Below are positions 1-10,832 of a stretch of 64,000 nt of DNA, piece by piece; the stretch's first letter is position 1; the number at the start of each line of letters is the position of its first letter. A model generated the notes under the pieces. It did no database searches. It was not told the DNA's origin and saw only the letters and a list, made by a program, of their open reading frames with translations. Origin of the DNA: Malania oleifera (Eukaryota; Streptophyta; Magnoliopsida; Santalales; Ximeniaceae); assembly GCF_029873635.1 (NCBI RefSeq), contig NC_080419.1, positions 74,884,597-74,948,596 of the forward strand, read 5' to 3'. The translations under genes were made by a program, and so were the position numbers.

Positions 1-580
1 ACACTTTTCCTCACGTATGAGAGTGAACCCATTCTCTTGAGTGAATTTTGAGGGAATAAACTAGTGAGGCTAAGTCAAGACGACCGTTCAGTAGGTCCCT
101 CAGACCATTCTGAGTGAGACAAATCACATCCTTTACACATGCCCTGTGACGTGGCCTATCCATACTTGGATTTACATGCTAATATTAACTTTGAATTATA
201 ATCATGAGTTGATTCCTTGTGAGTGGTGTCTTGAGATAGCTGTGTTGTATTGAGTTTCACATGATTGAAATGCTACAAAATGTGCGTATAATAGAGTTGT
301 GTATAAAGGAATCTGTAAGTAACAAGGTTATATCTTTGTATGTAAAATGGTATGATTATGTTGCATGTGTTCTTATATTTACTACACTAGTGTTTGTGGG
401 TATTGCCTTGGAAACCCTCACGAGACTAGAACTCGTCCACTAGGATCAACCTGGGGGATTAAAGCCTTATTGTATACAATAAATGCAATCGTATTTCCCG
501 CGAAAGAGAATATAGGCAGGATTTGGTGGTTTTCTTAGATTTTCCTTTGCTCGAGGACTAGCAAAGTGTAAGTTGGGGGT
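1..580 (+). other. 3' internal end of a Tat/Athila-like LTR retrotransposon
   Basis: No long reading frame is visible. The last bases hold a CTCGAGGACTAGCAAAG stretch followed by a purine-rich tract ending AAGTTGGGGGT, the usual layout of the 3' untranslated region and polypurine tract of Tat/Athila/Ogre gypsy elements. It directly abuts the LTR that begins TGTAATG at 581. The coding part would lie upstream of the window. The clade call is from general resemblance only. Confidence 0.55.
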
Positions 581-1827
581 TGTAATGAATCCCTAAAATA
601 CATGATTTTAGACCCCCATTTACCTTTGTTTATCCTCATTTTATTATGTATTTACCCAGAGTTATCATTGTTCAAAACTATGCAAGGTTTGTTTGTCTTC
701 TTAGGAAAAACAGGTTAAAACCATGGAGTTAGGCATTACAAGAAGTAAAGGAGGATTTGAAGGATTCAAAGCTCGAATTCAAACGTTCAGCCAAGCTCTA
801 GAAGCTTCAAATCATAAATAGACAAGAAGATGACGCTCGACCATGTGGCGCGACTAGCAAACCACAAGAGCAACTTAGTCTTCCACTGCAAACTTCAAGG
901 TTCAGACTGAGATCAGAATGCTGCAAGGTTTAACCAAATGCGCGACCAAGTGACACCCTGGAGCGACCACGTCGAGATACTGAGACAGAAATGAAATTGA
1001 GAAATACTGAGAGTCTCGATGAAGTGTTCGACCAAGGGACCTTTTAGGGCGACTATGTCAAGATATTGAGATTTCCTGAGGATCGAGATACTGCAAGTCT
1101 CGACCATCAGTTCAACATCAAGACCCTAAGGTGCAATGAAGTCAAAGACATTGAAGATTTGAATCCTTGACTTCCCGCGAGATTCGACTAGGGTGCGCAC
1201 AAGAATGCTAGAGGAGCGACTTCGTCAATAGTGATGCTACGTAAGATTTGCTACAAACTTTCCTAACTTGTAAAACAACCCTTGTAAACCCTAGAGCCTA
1301 TAAGTATTCTCTATGAACACAAGCTCTGGGGTCCTCTTTGGCCTCTCTTAGGTTAGTAACAAACTTAGGAAGTCATTGAAAGCCAAGTTAGAATAGGGGT
1401 AGAGTAGTTTTAGTTCATGTATAGAGTGTCCGACGGCCTGTGACAACCGGTGGTGTTCATACCACATCCGTGTATATTAGGATCTTCTTTTATACTTCCT
1501 AGCATTAGTGATAGACATGATGAATACAAAGGGATGATCTTTTTACATGCTTTCATTTACAGCTTTCCTTTACTGCTTTCATTTATGGTTTAGATTGTGA
1601 TGATGTTTAGTAACAAGATTAGCACCTCTATTGCTTTAGTCAGGTACACGTATTAGGCTACAGTCCCTCATAGAGGTTCTCGTGATCATTATGCTAGAGT
1701 ATACTCTAGTTCCCAATCATGCTTTGGACGGCTAGTGCACCCTTACAAGAGACACCGCTTCATTCTAATCCGTTGCTCACGAGATGTAGCTACCTCACCC
1801 GATTCGCAACCCGAACCATAAATTACA
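581..1827 (+). mobile_element. 3' LTR of the Tat/Athila-like element
   Basis: It starts TGTAAT directly after the polypurine tract, and the best candidate end is ATTACA at 1822-1827, giving a perfect 6-bp terminal inverted repeat. A TATA-like TATAAGTA lies at 1299-1306. The U3 part (about 835-1245) carries many CTCGACCA/GCGACCA-type motifs. The 5' LTR is outside the window, so the right end and the target duplication cannot be checked; the end may be wrong by some hundred bases. Confidence 0.5.
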
Positions 1828-2482
1828 AAATATATGAAATATAATGCGTACAAGAAAATGATTCTTAACCAAGATGATTTGTACAAGTAAAAATCTTAAA
1901 GCACTTTCAAATGATTTTCAATTGAAGCTTGGTAGAGTATGATAAAACCTCCCAAAAATATTTTGCAATTAATTGAGTTAGAGAATGGAAAAATGATTTT
2001 CACAATATGATTGACCTTATCAATTATGAGAAACCTTCCAAGCAAGAAAATATGAGTGAAAAATATTGCTTAAGGCTCTCTTAAAAAATCCAAAGAATTT
2101 TTCTCCAAAAATATATTTTCTAATGAAAGGAGTAAGAGAAATGATTTCTTTCAATATTAGCCTTTTAATAAAAATAGCAAGAAGGATTTTCAAGCAAGAT
2201 ATATATGCTCAAGCTCAAGCCTTGCCTATAAACCCTAAAAATAATTTCCCCAAAAAGATTTTCAAGAAGAAGAGTAGAAGAAATAAGCTTTTGACCTTAA
2301 AAAATGGAGTGTAAAATATGTTTGGGAAAGAGAGAATATGCAAGAATGCTCCCAAGAGTTTTTCTAACATTTTTCAAGTGGTTTAGGCTTGTATTTATAG
2401 GGGAAACCCATTACTACCCATTTTATGGTTGTTGGGGTATTAAAATATAATTCAATTTGAAAACTAACTGTTTTTGGTTTCA
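1828..2482. other. AT-rich sequence, no gene seen
   Basis: I see no convincing coding frame, RNA gene or transposon terminus. A short open frame at 2066-2314 is lysine-rich low-complexity sequence and is not credible as a gene. Confidence 0.5.
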
Positions 2483-2838
2483 AACATAACATTTTCTATA
2501 TAACTCCAAATTGGACTTTCTTGATATCAACCGAAAGTTATGAGAAAATCTCACAACATTCATGTTGAACATTTTTAAAGATAAAGAGCTTTTGATAAAG
2601 AAAACTGCTCATCAATGAGACAAAAGAAACATGAAGAGAATTTTTCTACTGCAGACATCCTTCAGTATTTTGAACATAACTTTTTTTATACAACTCCAAA
2701 TTGAACGTGCTTGGTATCAACAGAAAGCTAAGAGAAAATATCACAACTTTCATGTTAAACACGTTTTAAGATAAGGAGTAATTGATAGATAAAAGCGCTT
2801 ATCAATGCAATAGAAGAAACATGAAGGAGTTTTTTTTT
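2483..2838. repeat. Two diverged direct repeats of about 165 bp
   Basis: The stretch beginning AACATAACATTTTCTATA at 2483 recurs at 2673 (AACATAACTTTTTTTATA). Both continue with ACTCCAAATTG, a GGTATCAAC/GATATCAAC block, CACAAC, and end in AAACATGAAG. The period is about 190 bp with many substitutions. The second copy runs into a T-tract (about 2830-2847). Origin unknown. Confidence 0.7.
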
Positions 2839-4400
2839 TTTTTTTTTAAAAACTTGTTTTGGAAAAAATGTTTTCATAAAAAGTTTAGGCCCCTAAGGTC
2901 AATCTAAGGTCTTGGTTGAGCTTCAATTTAGATCATATGATATGCATGCACACATTAAACCTAAATAATAATTACAATTTAGAAAATAATAAATAAAGTC
3001 TTCAATTCTTATGCTCCTCTGATTGTCCATGGAATACACCATGGAATATGATCGTTGATGTGCATTCAAGGTTTCTATTTCCCATCTATTACCTGTGCTT
3101 AGAAAAATGAACATGTCCATACACTTAGCACACAGATGAGATACTATTATTTATCATAATCAAAATAGGGATCAGACTCAAAAAGTTAACAATGTGAATT
3201 ATGAAGTGGAAAAAGAAGACTCCTCCATTATGAAAAAAATGAAAAGAATAATAATAAACAAACTATTAATAGAAAATAACTTGAACATCTTGGGGAAACT
3301 ACATAAGAATCATGAAAAAAAAAACTAAGGAGGCATACACTTTGTACAAGAATGAGAAGTTGAATCAGAGATGAGGAAAAGATTATGATAATGAGTCATA
3401 AAGGAGAAGCCTCGAAAGAAAGGATTGAAGCTTTAACAAAGAAGATGAGTGCAAAAGACAAAAAATGAATTGGTTTTAACAAGATTGAACACAATACCTG
3501 GGGAGAAAAGACAAAATGTTTTAAAATGCCCCCGCCAAAAACCTACCACTTGTCTCAACGATTTGACCCATTAAAAGGGGTATGTTTCATTGACTAGGAT
3601 GGCAATGCCATATTTCAAAAAGTGTGGAGTCTCTAATGCACAATTGTGTTCAATGGTTGAGCAGATTCAAATTTCATGCCCAATTGCTCCAAAGATGCTC
3701 TAGTCTAAAAAAATGTAAAGATAAGCGAAGAAAGCTCATCCCAAGAGCCAAAACACATAGATAATAGTTCAGATATTGGATAGATGACAAAATTTGAGGA
3801 GATTTTAATATGAGTTGGGTGCACTAAGGACACTTGATTGGACATAACATTACACGAAAGATTTGAAGATAATTTCCTTTTGTGAAAAAAAGTTCTAGAC
3901 TGGGAAATAGGTGCGAGTTAATGGGCAGGGTGCTCATCGTGCTGACAATGGTAGGATGCTGTTTAGAAGGATAAAACCATAGACTAACAACTACAACTAG
4001 TAGTTACGCTGCACTTTCTCAATTTTAAATAATTGTTTATTAGAAAAATTAATCACAAGTTTTATGAGCCAATGTTTAAGAGGATAGATATCAGGACTTT
4101 GATCTAAATTTGTGTTAATTTACAAAAAGAATTAATACACTTTTATATTATATTTTATTTAAATTTAAAAAATCCAAATCTACAACTAGAATTCATGTTG
4201 GCAAATATGAATGTTTTCTTAATTTTTAGAAAACATCACCCCCAAGAGAAAGATAAACCCATGCTTACAATTTTTTTTCTTTTCTTTTCTAGGAACACTT
4301 ATCCAAAGCCTCAAAAGCAACAAGCTCATCACCCTTAACCAAACACTCTCAACCCATAATTTCTTCCATTTTAACCTTTAGTATGCTTTCCTGATTTAAG
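2839..4400. other. Gene-free AT-rich stretch
   Basis: No supported gene. It holds A-rich and T-rich runs and a mixed non-coding sequence; the 2923-3120 minus-strand frame has no recognisable domain. The right edge (4401-4408, CTTTTGAA) is the left target-site duplication of the hAT element that follows. Confidence 0.5.
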
Positions 4401-4408
4401 CTTTTGAA

Positions 4409-5417
4409 TTGACCTGACAAAATGGATACAGATCCGTTAATCTGAACCGAACCCGACTCGCTTTAACCGAATTATAATTGACTCACTTGTTAAATGAGTT
4501 GAATATGAGTTTCCATTTTATATCCGCCCCCTTAGCTGGTCGGGTTGGGACGGATTTATCTGGCGAATATCCGTCAACCCGCTTAAAAGCCTTAACTGAT
4601 TAACCCATAAAGCCCAACACCCCACCCCCAAAAGCCCCAACCCACCTAGCCCATTGCCTAGCCCACTGGCCAATGCCCACGACCATGCGCACACGGCCAC
4701 ACAGTCCACACCCCCACCACCCCCCCCCCCCCCCCCCCCCCCCCCGAAACCCCAACCCACCTAGCCCTTTGCCTTGCCAACTGGCAAATGCCCACTACCA
4801 TGCGCACACGGCCAAACAGTCCACACCCACACCCCCCCCCCCCGAGCCCAACTTCTCAACACAAAAGTCAGAAGTGGCAGCCACAGTACACACTCACACA
4901 CCACATAGGCAGCAGCCGCAACGCTAAGTAGTGAACACTCTGAAATCTGAATACTGTTTAACAATAAGTATTTGTTGATAAGTATTTAACAATAAGTATT
5001 TATTTTTAAAAAGTACTAAATTTGATTGATATTGATGAAAAAATTTTGTATTGAATAAATATTGAAGCAATTTTTTTTTGTTGCGTCAAAAAATATATGT
5101 TAATTTTAGGTACAACTAAAATTGGTGTTTAAAATCGCAGCTGACATTGCTTAATTATTTTAAATAAAGTTCAAACATAGTTGTGCCAACTTAACCGTAA
5201 GTTGTCGTATACAACTTGAAAATCTATGATACAAAATAAATTATTAATAAAATAATATATGAGAATGGCTGATTATCTACCATCTGTCATGAATTATCTT
5301 ACCCGAACCGCTACCAATCCGCTACTTAAATGAGTCAAATATGAATTATAATTTTTCACCCGATAATCTGCCTAATCTGTCACAGATGATCCGACCCGAT
5401 CCGCTTTAGTAGGTCTA
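4409..5417. mobile_element. Non-autonomous hAT transposon with 8-bp TSD
   Basis: The left end reads TTGACCTGACAAAATGGAT and the right end TTTAGTAGGTCTA, so the termini are inverted (T-GACCT at both). It is flanked by the exact 8-bp duplication CTTTTGAA (4401-4408 and 5418-5425), the length expected of hAT insertion. About 150 bp at the left and 200-250 bp at the right resemble the ends of the large hAT element at 42719-47524, including a CCCCCTTAGC-GGTCGGGTTGG block and a CACCCGATAAT block. There is no transposase, so it would depend on a relative for movement. The middle holds a C-rich tandem repeat and AT-rich filler. Confidence 0.9.
4635..4852. repeat. C-rich tandem duplication inside the hAT element
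   Basis: A unit of about 115 bp starting CCCCAACCCACCTAGCCC at 4635 recurs at 4750. Each copy contains the block CATGCGCACACGGCC and ends in a C homopolymer (26 C at 4720-4745; a shorter tract after 4831). The G-rich complement may form quadruplex structures. Long frames here on either strand are proline- or glycine-rich artefacts. Confidence 0.85.
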
Positions 5418-5490
5418 CTTTTGAAGTATTTCAAACCTCAAACTCCACCCATGTATGTTCATTGCTTGCAGACCCCTTGTAGAGACTGGG

Positions 5491-5538
<48 letters not shown>
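5491..5538. repeat. (AAT)n microsatellite
   Basis: Uninterrupted ATA/AAT trinucleotide run close to the inferred left end of the 5' LTR. Confidence 0.95.
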
Positions 5539-5542
<4 letters not shown>

Positions 5543-5697
5543 TACCGTCAACGATTTGGTGGAGCTCAAGAAAACTGTCGACGATTTCATATTATTGAGG
5601 ACTGGTAAATGTAAAACGGTAAAAATCAGTTTGGCTAAAAACCAAACTGTCAAGCTTATAAATAGGAATTAAGTTTTTTTTTTTTTTTTAAAGAAAG

Positions 5698-5699
<2 letters not shown>

Positions 5700-5744
<45 letters not shown>
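5700..5744. repeat. (CT)n microsatellite
   Basis: Perfect CT dinucleotide run about 35 bp downstream of the LTR TATA box, so it would fall near the transcript start or in the 5' untranslated leader of the element. Confidence 0.95.
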
Positions 5745-5749
<5 letters not shown>

Positions 5750-6479
5750 TCTCTTCAAGAACTCAGCCAAATCGAAGGATAAACGTCATTTATGGGCCCT
5801 AGCGTCGATCCTTAGCAATTTAATCGGAGTGGATTTGTCGTTTGAGCATTATAGGTACCACTTCAGGGATAAAGTAAGAGAAATAAATTATGTTAGCTTA
5901 TTATTTGTAAATTAACTGATTAAAACTAAGATTCTGAGTACATAAATGTTGTATATGATTTTCTGAATAATTTAGAAATATGGAAGTGGATTATTATTTA
6001 TGTTTTTGAGAAAAACTAAGTGAGTAGGGTAATCATCTCATTTTTATGGAAAATGTATATTGTGTGTTTAAGTAAAATTGTGGAGATGATCATACCCTTG
6101 TTTTCAACAAATATATTTTTGTCGGACTGTTTATCAAATTATGATTTAAGCATTTAAAATGTGTGGTATGAGAACAAATGGTCATAGTTACAGAAACAAA
6201 TTAGTTGGAATATCTTGTGTGATATAATATAGATAAGATGTGATTGTTTATAGTAATGTGATGTTATATTGAGATATGATTCTATACGGACATGTGAAAT
6301 GATACTGAGTTATGATTATATGCAAATTTGAGAATTTGTACTGAGATGTAATTACGTATAGAAATGCGATTGTTATACCAAGTTACGATAATGACGATTT
6401 GATACCGAGTTATGGATTGATAGTTTGATATGAATACGTGAATGATTAGAAATTTTGGAAATACTAATGTTGTTTAGAT

Positions 6480-6735
6480 AATAAGGAAAGGGGGGTAGCG
6501 AAACGAAATGCCCCAAAAATTATAGAGAAAGGGAAAGGAGGACGACGAAAAGAAATGCCCCGATAACTATAGAGAAAGGCAAAGGGGGACGGTGATCGAA
6601 AACACCCCGATCCTCAGTACTTTTGTCCAAGGACTTGCTGATTCGGGAGACGGCGATACAAAACGCCTCTCAGCGAGTGCATGTTATGAATGACTGAATT
6701 GGAAGACAGCAGCACGAGATGCCTCAATTTCAGCG
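6480..6735 (+). repeat. Degenerate tandem repeats of about 50 bp in the LTR
   Basis: Units share an AAAGGGGGACGACGA-like start and an AAATGCCCC-like end (near 6484, 6531 and 6582; more diverged units near 6645 and 6700 with GACGGCGATACAAAACGCC). The function is unknown. The composition (G-rich then C-rich) suggests each unit could fold on itself. Confidence 0.6.
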
Positions 6736-6958
6736 AATACTAGTTATGTATAGATTATGTGAAGTGTAGATTTATGTGAATGAGGCTTTTGAGCTGAATA
6801 ATGAACCGAAATGATATATATGTGTTAGGCAATTATATAGGTATAGACACAGTTTATAAATGTTATCTTATTTAAAGCTCATTAAGGAATGTATAATGTT
6901 ACATGATAACTCATTTGTCACACACTGATAATAATTTATTTCATCTTACTGAGAGGTG

Positions 6959-9217
6959 TGTAACGCCCCGAACCCTTAAACCCAGGTCCGGTGCGTTATA
7001 CCTAATAAAATCCTGATAATCCATAAATCAATATATACACAACGAAAAATATAAACATAATTTTCATAAATATAATACCAGAGTTTACTATTTCTACCTA
7101 TAATCCATATTAATCATTCATCTACTTGTATTCACAAATCTACATACTTCAAAAAACTCAAACCACAAAACCAGTATTTACAATCATTCATTTCTTAGCA
7201 GACTTAAAATATAAAAACATAAACTTAAACTTTATATAATCCAACAGTATTATCAAAATATACATTTTCTCTTTATAATCCTCAAAAATGCTATAAACCC
7301 TCGAGCTCTCTAAACCCGACCTCGAGGATGTCCTGAAAAAGAAATAGTCATATTCAGGTGAGACACATTTCAATAAGGGAAGAAACAATATATTAAAACA
7401 GCGTGTGGCTAACATGAGGTTTATAAATTTCATTTTAATAATATTTGCAAAACGTTATCATAAACACCGAAACCATTCTCTGAGCTTAACCAAACACATG
7501 CAGAAGATTTAGCCCACGAGATTACCCAATGATAGGGGTGATTACCCGCTCATACAAGTAGCACCCCTTTACTCTGATACTTAGGCAACCCGAAGGTCAC
7601 TACTAAAGCATATTAGGACACTCACCTTACTCAGTAAGTCCTCTAGTGTTAGATTGATCTCATACTCACAAAGTTCAAACAAAGGTTTACCAGCGAAGGC
7701 CCCAAGGATAGGAAAATTTAACCGCCCATACAAGTAGGTTCCCTCTGCCTTAATACATTATGCAGCTATTAACACATCTAAAGTTACTAGCGTACTCGCC
7801 TTTCTCAGCAAGCCCCCAGGCAAAGAGTACGCTCCACCCAATCGTAGCATGTTCTATGAGCATAGATACTTCTAATATCATAATACACTATTCTTTTTGT
7901 CATTATTCAACCATTCACATTTGTTCACATTCATAGTTTAAAACATTGCATTGCATTTCACTTTAAGTGACACTTTCCTATTTACATTGTTCACATTTCA
8001 CATTTCATTCCATTGCCATTTCATTCATTCATACCACAGTCGCTCTTTAGCCGTCATCAGTTAGTCCACATAGAAATGAACTAGAATCTACTATCACAAC
8101 TCCTTTTAGCTGTCATCAGTTAGTTTACATAGAAATGCACTAGAATCGGCTAACACGGCTTTCAGCTGTCATACATTTACACGGTTGCATTAACATATAC
8201 AAGTAGCATAGTTCATTTCATGTTTTATTCTTAATGCATTACTTACTTAACCTGCATCTCATACATATAACGTACATTTGCACAAAACTTACATTTACTC
8301 ATGCCACACAATTTATCAATAAAATTCATACATATTTCTTGTAAAATAAGTCAACCCACATTTAACATTTAAATACTGAAAATATAATTTCCATTTCTTA
8401 TATAATTTTCCAGAAAATACCTTTCACTTTCATCAGTCCATTTTCACATATACATGACTAAATAAACGGTCCTAAGCTCAGAAAACTTAATTTACATGGT
8501 TGACATTTTAAAACTTATACCAAAACATATACATATACCCGCAGCGTTCACTTGGAGCCAAAATCAAAACCCTAGTTTGATGAGATAAGTCCCAAATAAC
8601 CTACTATTTCTATATTTTCTCAACTTAATAACCTTAAATAAACTTATAAAAATCCAAAATTGAAAATCTAGACCCTTACCTTAACTTTGGAGCATTTCCC
8701 AAAAAGCTCAGTTTAAAAAAACTGATTTGCTAGATGTGTAAAGAATCTTCCCTAGAACACCGTAGCGACTTTCATTTAGTGATTCGGGCTGAATCCGGGC
8801 CGAATTTGAAGAGATGAGAGAGAGAAAATAACTTTCTAGAGAGAGAAATGAAAATTTCCCAAATTCTTCGCGTGGAAGCAACCTTGGATTCTTTTATAAA
8901 TGCTGCTGCCACGTAGATTCGTCAATGAGAAGGCAGAGTTCGTCGACGAATTACTGAAGAGACTTCGTCGATGAGAAGATACATTCGTTGACGAAATTCA
9001 GAGTTCAAAATTAATTTCTCAGGATTTCTTCGTCGACGAGGGACTGGAGTTCGTCCACGATCTCTGAAGGACACTCGTCGATGAAGACAGAACATTTGTC
9101 GACGAGGCCTGCTGTTCCTTCCTCTAAAATCTTTCCTTTTTCCTTATTATCCGTTAATCCATTTCATTTATTATACTTAATAATTATTTTAATAGTTTTA
9201 ATTTCCAGGTTATTACA
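6959..9217 (-). repeat. 3' LTR of the nested gypsy element
   Basis: Plus-strand ends are TGTAACGCC and GGTTATTACA, giving TG..CA termini. On the minus strand the TATA-like TTTATAAAAG lies near 8892-8901 and the U3 between it and 9217 holds about eight TTCGTCGACGAA-type motifs (8920-9110). Compared with the other LTR it lacks roughly 100 bp around 8538 and has an extra duplicated block of about 60 bp near 8095-8155. Confidence 0.85.
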
Positions 9218-9399
9218 TTCTCCCTTCCTTAAGAAATTTCATCCTCAAAATTTTACTAACTAATCATCTTTTCACATTACTTGAATTCATTCGCTAACTA
9301 TAACTATAAGAACTCAGCATACATATCATCATATAAACCATTCAATCATTCTTCATTAAATTAAATCATCATTATCTAAAATATAATCTCATACCTGCT

Positions 9400-10401
9400 T
9401 CTCTGATGGCATATTCCTCAGCTTGAAGTGTATACACTAGAGTTGGAGCACCTCTTCCTAATGGTACCTACTATTTTCCTCGATCTTGGTTCTTCACAGA
9501 TACCATAGACAACGGCTCCCGACAATCTTTCTTGACATGCCCTGACTTACTGCACTTGTAACAATTCGGAGTGTCAAACCAGCATTCGTCCCTATGCCTC
9601 TTATTACACTTCGGGCATAGAGAGTTCACTACCTCTTTTCCTTTATTCCCTAATCCCTAACTGGCCTCAAAATGAAAACTAGATGGTGTAGGTATCTTCT
9701 TCTGCTTTAAAGACTCAGTGTTGCTTTGTATACTCTTCTCTAACACCGATGCCTTATCAACTAGTTCTAAAAAACTCTAGACCTGAAATCCGACCACCAG
9801 CTCGTAGATTCTGCGCCTTAGGCCTTTCTCAAATTTCCTGACTTTCCTTACCTCGTTTGGGATAAAAAATGGAGCGAAACGCGACAATTCCACAAATTTA
9901 GCCGCATATTCCACAATCGTCATATCCTCTTGGGTCAGATTAGTGAACTCCTCAATCTTTTCCTCTCTGACAGATGAAAGAAAATATATGTCAAAGAATA
10001 GCTCCTTAAATCTCTCCCAGGTAAGAGCTATCTTTTCCCCCCTCTGGTCCTCTAGCAGCTTTGCAGAAAGCCACTAGTGTTTTGCCTCTCCAGTCATCTT
10101 GAATGTAGCATAATGGACCCTCTGTTCGTCTGTGTAGTCGAGTACAGTCATAATACCAATTCTCTGCAACCACTGGATCAGTTCCTCCTACAAAGGTTGG
10201 AGGGTTCATCCTCATAAATTCCTTATTGCTGTAGCCCTAATCTACAGGTAGACAGTTTTGTTCTTTTGGATCATTCTTCATCTCTGCCTTAACCTGACGA
10301 GCGATACCCCGCAACACCTTAGAGGTATTCATTTCTTCTTTACTAGAAGTCACTGAATCCTCTCTTCCTTCAGCCTCTACATTCTCATCTCCCAAATCCA
10401 T
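9400..10401 (-). pseudogene. gag of the nested gypsy element, broken
   Basis: The minus-strand ATG is at 10399-10401. Gag would form the retrotransposon particle and bind its RNA. The recognisable block NPPTFVGGTDPVVAENW is around 10160-10210. A CCHC zinc knuckle, CYKCSKSGHVKKDC, is encoded at 9522-9563 and is intact. An in-frame TAG lies near 10237, a frameshift follows the AENW block near 10150, and more stops occur further on. After the knuckle the frame runs into a protease-like start (GAPTLVYTL) and then almost directly into the polypurine tract, so pol has been removed. Homology to Tekay gag is by family resemblance. Confidence 0.8.
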
Positions 10402-10773
10402 CCTCAAAATAGGACAGAATAGAGATAAGAATTCAATATTATAACCCCAAACAACATAATAATTAAATTAAATCCAATAAAAATCCAAAATCTGCATATA
10501 AGGACTAGTCTCACAATTCAGAAACTAAAACATCTAAGATTTACCGTGGCTTTTCTGAGGCCGTCAACTGCTTCAGAAAAATCACAGGAAATCGTTGATG
10601 TATTTTCGTCTCTAAGTTACAAAACAAAATCTTATACTTCCTTACACCAAACCTTCTTCTCAAAACCTAACCTATTCATCTAGTATCCTTATCCTAACTA
10701 TTTCCTCTAATTTGGTATTAAATTATTCCTAAGTTCTCAAAATCCCAAAATAACTTGGCTTTGATACTAAAAT

Positions 10774-10832
10774 ATAATGCACCGGGCCTGGGTTAATGCT
10801 CCGAACCCTTAAACCCAGGTCCGGTGCGTTAT
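10774..10832. repeat. Long inverted repeat at the LTR/primer-site junction
   Basis: ATAATGCACCGGGCCTGGGTT (10774-10794) pairs with AACCCAGGTCCGGTGCGTTAT (10812-10832) with few mismatches. The right arm is ordinary LTR sequence; the left arm is an extra inverted copy lying between the LTR end and the primer binding site, absent from the other LTR. Confidence 0.85.

Larger units (their letters stand above)
5478..6958 (+). repeat. 5' LTR, first part, with TATA box at 5657-5664
   Basis: This is the U3/R part of the outer gypsy LTR. TATAAATA at 5657-5664 is a credible promoter TATA box. Two GTCAACGATTT/GTCGACGATTT motifs lie about 75-110 bp upstream. A long CT tract follows the TATA, as in the related LTR at 27371. 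The sequence ends in the TTATTTCATCTTACTGAG block found in the other Tekay LTRs, immediately before the target duplication of the nested element. Confidence 0.7.

Noticed and set aside
4518-4927. Glycine-rich and proline-rich frames on both strands
   Set aside because: They come from the C-homopolymer tandem repeat inside the hAT element.
5459-5653. Poly-leucine and poly-asparagine frames
   Set aside because: Translations of the AAT microsatellite.
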